Shown: piece by piece, positions 59,570-64,000 of the stretch
Layout of the letters: each line of letters starts with the position of its first letter
Position numbering within the stretch: position 1 is the first letter of the stretch
Notes under the pieces: generated by a model
The model's input: the letters and a program-made list of their open reading frames with translations, nothing else
What the model was told of the DNA's origin: nothing
Databases searched by the model: none
Assembly: GCF_001431665.1 (NCBI RefSeq)
Contig: NZ_LLXV01000019.1
Location: 95,151-159,150, forward strand
Length of the DNA stretch: 64,000 bases
DNA from: Stenotrophomonas beteli
Lineage (GTDB): Bacteria; Pseudomonadota; Gammaproteobacteria; Xanthomonadales; Xanthomonadaceae
Reading direction: 5' to 3'
Position numbers and translations under genes: made by a program

Positions 59570-60738
59570 AGTCCACCGTCGCCCATCGCCTGAGGGCGCG
59601 CCACGCCGTGCTGCCGACCCTACTGGCGCTGGCCCTGCTGGGCGGCTGCGGCCGTGAGCCGGCGTCCTACACCGAGGATGCGCCGCAGATCAGTGCCGGC
59701 CAGATCCAGTTTCCTGCCGGCAGCCGCCAGCTGGACGTGCTGCGCAGCGAGGCGGTGACCGCCGGCGCCAGCGCCAGCCTGCAGCTGCCGGGCAGGGTGG
59801 TCTGGGACGAGACCCGTTCCAGTGCACTGCGCACGCCGTTGCCGGGGCAGGTGGCGCGCATCGAGGCGCAGCCGGGCCAGAAAGTGAAGGCCGGCCAAGT
59901 GATTGCCTGGATCACCTCGCCCGAGTTCGGCCAGGCCCAGGCCGACGGCGTGCGTGGCCGCGCCGAGCTGCAGCAGGCGCGCAAGGAGCTGGAGCGCACC
60001 CGCGAGCTGCATGCGGCGGGTGTGGCGTCGGGCCGCGAACTGGACGAGGCCGAGGCCAACTTCGCCGGCAGCCAGGCCGATCATGCGCGTGCAACCGCGT
60101 TCGCAAGGGCCTATGGCAACGGCCAGCGCGTCGACCAGCGCCTGCCGCTGCGCGCGCCGATCGATGGCGTGCTGGTGGAGCGCCGGATGAGTCCGGGCAT
60201 GGCGGTCAGCCCCGACAGCGAACAGCCGTTGGCGGTGATTGGCGATCCGGACCGCCTGTGGTTGCAGCTGGACATTCCCGAGGCCTTGGCCGGACGCCTG
60301 AAGGCCGGCATGCACGTCAGCCTGAGCGCTGCCGACGGCCAGCCTTTGCAGGCCACGTTGCAGCACGTGGATGACTTCGTCGACAGCGAGCGCCGGGTGG
60401 TGCAGGCGCGTGCCGAGCTGGACAACCGTGCACGGGGTTTCAAAGCGGGCCAGTACGTGCGTGCGCAGGTTGCATTGCCGGCCGAGGGCGGTGTCTCGCT
60501 GCCGGATGCCGCGGTGCTGCTGATCGACGGCAAACAGGTGGTGTTCGTCGAAGAGGGCAAAGGTCGCTTCGTGCGTCACGCCGTCCATGCCGAGGAGCTG
60601 GGCGATGGCCGCCTGTGGGTGCGGGAAGGGCTGGCTGAGGGGGCCAAAGTGGTGGTCGAGGGCGGCCTGCTGCTGCAGCAGCTGGCGGACAGCGCGCCGG
60701 CAGCCGCCGGCACCGGCACAGGGCACGCCGCCCCATGA
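59566..60738 (+). CDS. czcB: CzcB-type periplasmic adaptor lipoprotein
   Basis: A 390-residue RND membrane-fusion protein. The lipobox LLGGC places the acylated Cys at about residue 28. A barrel-sandwich domain (PGQVARIEAQPGQKVKAGQV, then LRAPIDGVLVERRMSPGMAV) surrounds a helical hairpin (ARKELERTRELHAAGVASGR). A beta-barrel and a membrane-proximal domain complete it. It lacks the His-rich N-terminal metal-binding stretch of the Cupriavidus CzcB. Overlaps czcC and czcA by 4 bases each. Confidence 0.9.
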   Translation: MKSTVAHRLRARHAVLPTLLALALLGGCGREPASYTEDAPQISAGQIQFPAGSRQLDVLRSEAVTAGASASLQLPGRVVWDETRSSALRTPLPGQVARIEAQPGQKVKAGQVIAWITSPEFGQAQADGVRGRAELQQARKELERTRELHAAGVASGRELDEAEANFAGSQADHARATAFARAYGNGQRVDQRLPLRAPIDGVLVERRMSPGMAVSPDSEQPLAVIGDPDRLWLQLDIPEALAGRLKAGMHVSLSAADGQPLQATLQHVDDFVDSERRVVQARAELDNRARGFKAGQYVRAQVALPAEGGVSLPDAAVLLIDGKQVVFVEEGKGRFVRHAVHAEELGDGRLWVREGLAEGAKVVVEGGLLLQQLADSAPAAAGTGTGHAAP

Positions 60739-63700
60739 TCGATCGCCTGATTGCCTATTGCCTGCGCCAGCCGCTGATGGTGATGTTGGCGCTGCTGCTG
60801 TTCATCGGTGCTGGCATTGCCACGTTCCGCGTGCTGCCGGTCGAAGCCTTCCCGGATGTATCCGATACCCAGGTCACGGTGGTATCGCTGCACCCGGGCC
60901 GTGCCGCCGAAGAGGTGGAGCGCGAGGTGACGATGCCGCTGGAAGTGGCGTTGTCCGGCATCCCGCATTCGGTACGGGTGTTCTCGCATACGCAGTTCGG
61001 CTTGTCGATGATCATCCTGACCTTCGATGACAAGGCTGATGACTACTTTGCTCGCCAGCAGGTGCTGGAGCGCCTGCAGGGCGTGGAGCTGCCGGAAGGG
61101 GTGACGCCGGAGCTGGAGGCGATGAGCTCGGCGGTGGGCGAGATCTACCGGTATGTGCTGAAAGGCCCGCACCTGACGCCGACCCAGCTGCGCACCGTGC
61201 AGGAATGGACGATGGAGCGCAGCCTGCGCACCGTGCCGGGCGTAGCCGATGTGATCAGTTTCGGCGGCTTCGCGCGTACGTTCCAGGTCAAGCCGGACCT
61301 GGACAAGCTGCGTGACCGCGGCATCAGCCTGGGTGAGTTCGCCGAGGCGCTGCAGAAGGGCAGCTCGAATGCGGGTGGCGGTTATGTCGAACGCGGCCAG
61401 CAACAGTTCCTGATCCGCGGCGTGGGCCTGATGCGTTCGCCGGCCGACATCGGCAACGTGGTGGTGGCCCAGCGCAGTGGCACGCCGATCCTGGTGCGCG
61501 ACCTGGCCGGGATCGCCGACACCGGCCTGCCCCGGCAGGGCCTGGTCGGCCAGGACGACAACGACGATGCGGTGTTCGGCATGGTGCTGATGCGCAAGGG
61601 CGAGAACCCGTCCGACGTGCTCGATGCCCTGCATGCGCGCATCGCCGAGATCGAAGCGAACCAGCTTCCGGCCGGGGTCAGCATCGAGCCGTTCTACGAC
61701 CGCTCGTGGCTGGTCTCGACCACGCTGAGAACCGTCTTCAGCAACCTGCTGGAAGGCGCGGTGCTGGTGTTCCTGGTGCTGTGGCTGTTCCTGTACAACG
61801 CCCGTGCCGCGCTGATCGTGGCGGCGATGATGCCGCTGGCGCTGCTGTCGACCTTCCTCGGCCTGCATCTGTGGGGCGTGCCGGCCAACCTGCTGTCGCT
61901 GGGCGCGATGGACTTCGGCATCATCATCGACGGCGCGGTGATCGTGACCGAGCACATCGTCTCGCGATTGTCGAAGCTGCCCCCTGCGGCAGACCGGAAG
62001 ACACGGTTCTCGACCATTCTTTCGGCAGCGTCGGAAGTGGGCCGTCCGACGTTCTTCTCGATGCTGATCATCATCGCCGCGCATATCCCGATCTTCACCC
62101 TGCAGCGCCAGGAAGGCCGCATGTTCGCGCCGATGGCGTACTCGGTGACCTCGGCATTGATTGGTGCGTTGATCCTGGCGCTGACCGTGGTGCCGTTGTT
62201 CTGCTACGGGTGGCTGCGGCGCGATCGAATGCGCGACGGCAATCCGCTGATGGACCGCCTGACCGGCTGGTACCGGCCGGTCCTGGAGCGCGCACTGGCC
62301 CGCCCGCGCGCGGTGGTGCTGACCGCGGTGGTACTGCTGCTCGGCACGCTGGCACTGGGGACGCGGCTGGGTTCGGAGTTCCTGCCCGAGCTGGACGAAG
62401 GATCGATCTGGCTGACGGCCACGCTTGATCCGAGCACCAGCCTGGCCGAAGCGCAGCAGCAGTCGCGGCGCATCCGTGAGCTGGTCGGCACCTTCCCGCA
62501 GGTATCGACGGTAGTGGCCAAGCTGGGGCGCCCGGAAGATGGCTCCGACGCCAAGGGCGCCAACCAGATCGAGGCGCTGGTGGCACTGAAACCCGAGAAG
62601 GAATGGCCGAAGGGCGTGGACAAGCGGCAGCTGGTAAGCGATCTGCAGCGCATGCTGGAGCAGCGCATTCCGGGGCCGGAGTTCTCGATCTCGCAGCCGG
62701 TGCGCGACAACATCCTGGAGAGCATCTCGCAGATCAAGGGCCAGGTGGTGATCAAGGTCAGCGGGTCGGATCTGGACGTGCTGAACCGGCAGGCGCAGGC
62801 GATCCTGGGCCAGGTGCGTGGGGTGGAGGGCGTAGAGAGTGCCTTCATCGACCGCGACGGCTCATTGCCGCAGCTGCAGATCCAGATCGATCGCGACCGT
62901 GCTGCGCGCTATGGCCTGAACGTGCGCGACATCGACGAGGTGATCGAGACCGCACTGGGCGGGCGCCAGGTCGGCGAACTGTGGGAAGGTGACCGCAGGT
63001 TCCCGATCACGCTGCGCCTGGACGACGCCGACCGCGACCTGCAGCGGTTGCGCACCGTGCCCGTCGGAACCGGCGATGGCCACACCGTGACACTGTCCGA
63101 CGTGGCCGACTTCCGCATGGCCAGCGGCGCGATCAACATCTCGCGCGAGAACGCGCAGCGGGTGAAGGCGGTGAGCATCTTCATCGCCGGGCGTGACATG
63201 GGCAGCGTGGTGGCTGACATGCGCAAGCGCGTGGAGGCCCGCGTGCAGCTGCCGGAAGGTTACCGGCTGGAGTGGTCGGGCGAGTTCGAGAACCAGCAGC
63301 GGGCGATGAAGCGGCTGGGCTGGGTGATTCCGCTGTCGGTGCTGATCATCTTCGTGCTGCTGTTCGACGCCTTCAAGGACATCAGCAGCGCGGCGCTGAT
63401 CCTGGCCAACGTGCCGCTGGCGATGATCGGCGGCATCCTGGCCTTGTGGTTGACCGGCATCCCTCTGTCGGTGTCGGCGGCGATCGGGTTCATCGCGTTG
63501 TTCGGGCAGGCGGTACTGAACGGGGTGGTGATGCTCAGTCGCTTCGCCCAGCTGCGCGAGCAGGGCATGGACCTGCTGCAATCCGTGGTGCAGGGCTCGC
63601 TGCAGCGCCTGCGCACGGTGCTGATGACCGCGCTGCTGGCGATGTTCGGCCTGCTGCCGATGGCGACCTCGCATGCGATCGGCGCCGAGACCCAGAAGCC

Positions 63701-63812
63701 GCTGGCGGTGGTGGTGATCGGCGGCCTGCTGTCGGCGATGCTGCTGACCCTGCTGGTGTTGCCCACGCTGTACTACTGGGTACACCGGCGCCGCGAGGCC
63801 CGTAGCGCCTGA
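60735..63812 (+). CDS. czcA: CzcA-type heavy-metal RND efflux pump
   Basis: A 1025-residue inner-membrane pump with 12 helices and two large periplasmic loops. The proton relay motif in helix 4 is DFGIIIDGAVIVTEH with D393, D399 and E406, corresponding to the essential Asp-Asp-Glu of CzcA and characteristic of Zn/Co/Cd/Ni-type HME pumps; the Met set of copper pumps such as CusA is not evident. Other landmarks are LPVEAFPDVSDTQVTV, VRVFSHTQFGLSMIIL and LGSEFLPELDEGSIWLTATL. It exports divalent metals with CzcB and CzcC and is probably controlled by the divergent two-component system. Confidence 0.92.
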   Translation: MIDRLIAYCLRQPLMVMLALLLFIGAGIATFRVLPVEAFPDVSDTQVTVVSLHPGRAAEEVEREVTMPLEVALSGIPHSVRVFSHTQFGLSMIILTFDDKADDYFARQQVLERLQGVELPEGVTPELEAMSSAVGEIYRYVLKGPHLTPTQLRTVQEWTMERSLRTVPGVADVISFGGFARTFQVKPDLDKLRDRGISLGEFAEALQKGSSNAGGGYVERGQQQFLIRGVGLMRSPADIGNVVVAQRSGTPILVRDLAGIADTGLPRQGLVGQDDNDDAVFGMVLMRKGENPSDVLDALHARIAEIEANQLPAGVSIEPFYDRSWLVSTTLRTVFSNLLEGAVLVFLVLWLFLYNARAALIVAAMMPLALLSTFLGLHLWGVPANLLSLGAMDFGIIIDGAVIVTEHIVSRLSKLPPAADRKTRFSTILSAASEVGRPTFFSMLIIIAAHIPIFTLQRQEGRMFAPMAYSVTSALIGALILALTVVPLFCYGWLRRDRMRDGNPLMDRLTGWYRPVLERALARPRAVVLTAVVLLLGTLALGTRLGSEFLPELDEGSIWLTATLDPSTSLAEAQQQSRRIRELVGTFPQVSTVVAKLGRPEDGSDAKGANQIEALVALKPEKEWPKGVDKRQLVSDLQRMLEQRIPGPEFSISQPVRDNILESISQIKGQVVIKVSGSDLDVLNRQAQAILGQVRGVEGVESAFIDRDGSLPQLQIQIDRDRAARYGLNVRDIDEVIETALGGRQVGELWEGDRRFPITLRLDDADRDLQRLRTVPVGTGDGHTVTLSDVADFRMASGAINISRENAQRVKAVSIFIAGRDMGSVVADMRKRVEARVQLPEGYRLEWSGEFENQQRAMKRLGWVIPLSVLIIFVLLFDAFKDISSAALILANVPLAMIGGILALWLTGIPLSVSAAIGFIALFGQAVLNGVVMLSRFAQLREQGMDLLQSVVQGSLQRLRTVLMTALLAMFGLLPMATSHAIGAETQKPLAVVVIGGLLSAMLLTLLVLPTLYYWVHRRREARSA

Positions 63813-63819
63813 CCCGACT

Positions 63820-63891
63820 GTAGAGCCGAGCCCACGCTCGGCTGCGTCTGGCCTTCGCGCGAAGAGCAGCCGAGCATGGGCTCGGCTCTAC
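63820..63891. repeat. SMAG-type REP pair after czcA
   Basis: gtagAGCCGAGCccacGCTCGGCTG and inverted CAGCCGAGCatggGCTCGGCTctac, with a type B half-copy (cgccatgcgtggat) right after. Lies between the convergent czcA and dehydrogenase genes. Confidence 0.85.
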
Positions 63892-63929
63892 AAGGGTGTC
63901 GCGCCATGCGTGGATGCCATCTGTGCGAT

Positions 63930-64000
63930 CTACACCATTCCGCCGTTGGCACGCAGGACCTGGCCGTTGATCCATCCGCCATCGGCACCGGCCAGGAACG
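63930..64000 (-). CDS. Short-chain dehydrogenase/reductase, C-terminal end only
   Basis: Only the last 22 residues and the stop lie in the window: FLAGADGGWINGQVLRANGG then MV. This is the well-known end of classical SDR enzymes (the W-I-N/T-G-Q segment that shapes the cofactor and substrate pocket). The rest of the gene lies beyond the right edge, so cofactor and substrate cannot be judged. Confidence 0.75.
   Translation of the reverse strand, partial: FLAGADGGWINGQVLRANGGMV

Overview
The window is high-GC proteobacterial chromosome. It is densely coded, with many short overlaps between genes, and intergenic gaps are studded with GTAG-tipped palindromes of two types (cores resembling gtaGAGCCGAGC..GCTCGGCTCtac and gtaGATCCACGC..GCGTGGATc). 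These match the SMAG class of REP elements described in Stenotrophomonas maltophilia. Together with the gene content this points to the Stenotrophomonas maltophilia complex. That assignment is inference; no rRNA or other taxonomic marker is in the window. I see no tRNA, rRNA, CRISPR array or intact insertion sequence.

Region 1 (354-35984) looks like one functional superlocus. It opens with a cell-surface-signalling trio: a barrel-less STN/TonB_C protein (VreA-like), an ECF sigma factor (VreI-like) and a FecR-type anti-sigma (VreR-like). Two odd proteins follow, each joining a Phd/YefM-like head to a transposase-N-terminus-like tail. Next comes a type II secretion system, gspGKLMDEF on the plus strand, with gspHIJ (minus) and a short gspC (plus) displaced about 14 kb downstream. 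Between the two T2SS blocks lie a secreted DING/PstS-like phosphate-binding protein and a 4130-residue TpsA adhesin. After gspC come the TpsB transporter, an ExbB fused to a DUF2341-LamG periplasmic module, ExbD, TonB, a Porin_5-type outer-membrane protein and a third Phd-like protein. From memory, Pseudomonas aeruginosa has the same set as vreAIR (PUMA3), the Hxc T2SS, a DING/phosphatase gene, pdtA, phdA, pdtB and exbB2-exbD2-tonB4, controlled by phosphate starvation. I infer the same role here: phosphate-stress-induced secretion and surface adhesion energised by a dedicated TonB complex.

Region 2 (36048-39986) is a small-molecule cluster: an OsmC-like protein, two isochorismatase-like hydrolases and a pirin on the minus strand, with a divergent LysR regulator and a good LysR-type palindrome in the shared intergenic region.

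Region 3 (40115-47316) is a haem-acquisition island: ECF sigma, FecR, an STN-containing TonB-dependent receptor, a hemophilin-like secreted protein and a Slam (DUF560) outer-membrane translocon. Behind it lie a stand-alone receiver protein and an HWE histidine kinase (47458-49458).

Region 4 (49473-53654) carries a Phd antitoxin/zeta-like kinase pair with an 18-bp palindrome at the promoter, a ProP-like MFS symporter, a small membrane protein, a host-attachment-family protein and a thioredoxin-like protein.

Region 5 (53751-64000) has an exported GH92 mannosidase, a two-component system and a divergent CzcCBA-type heavy-metal RND pump separated by four exact 11-bp-spaced GCAAG repeats, and the C-terminal end of a short-chain dehydrogenase running off the right edge.
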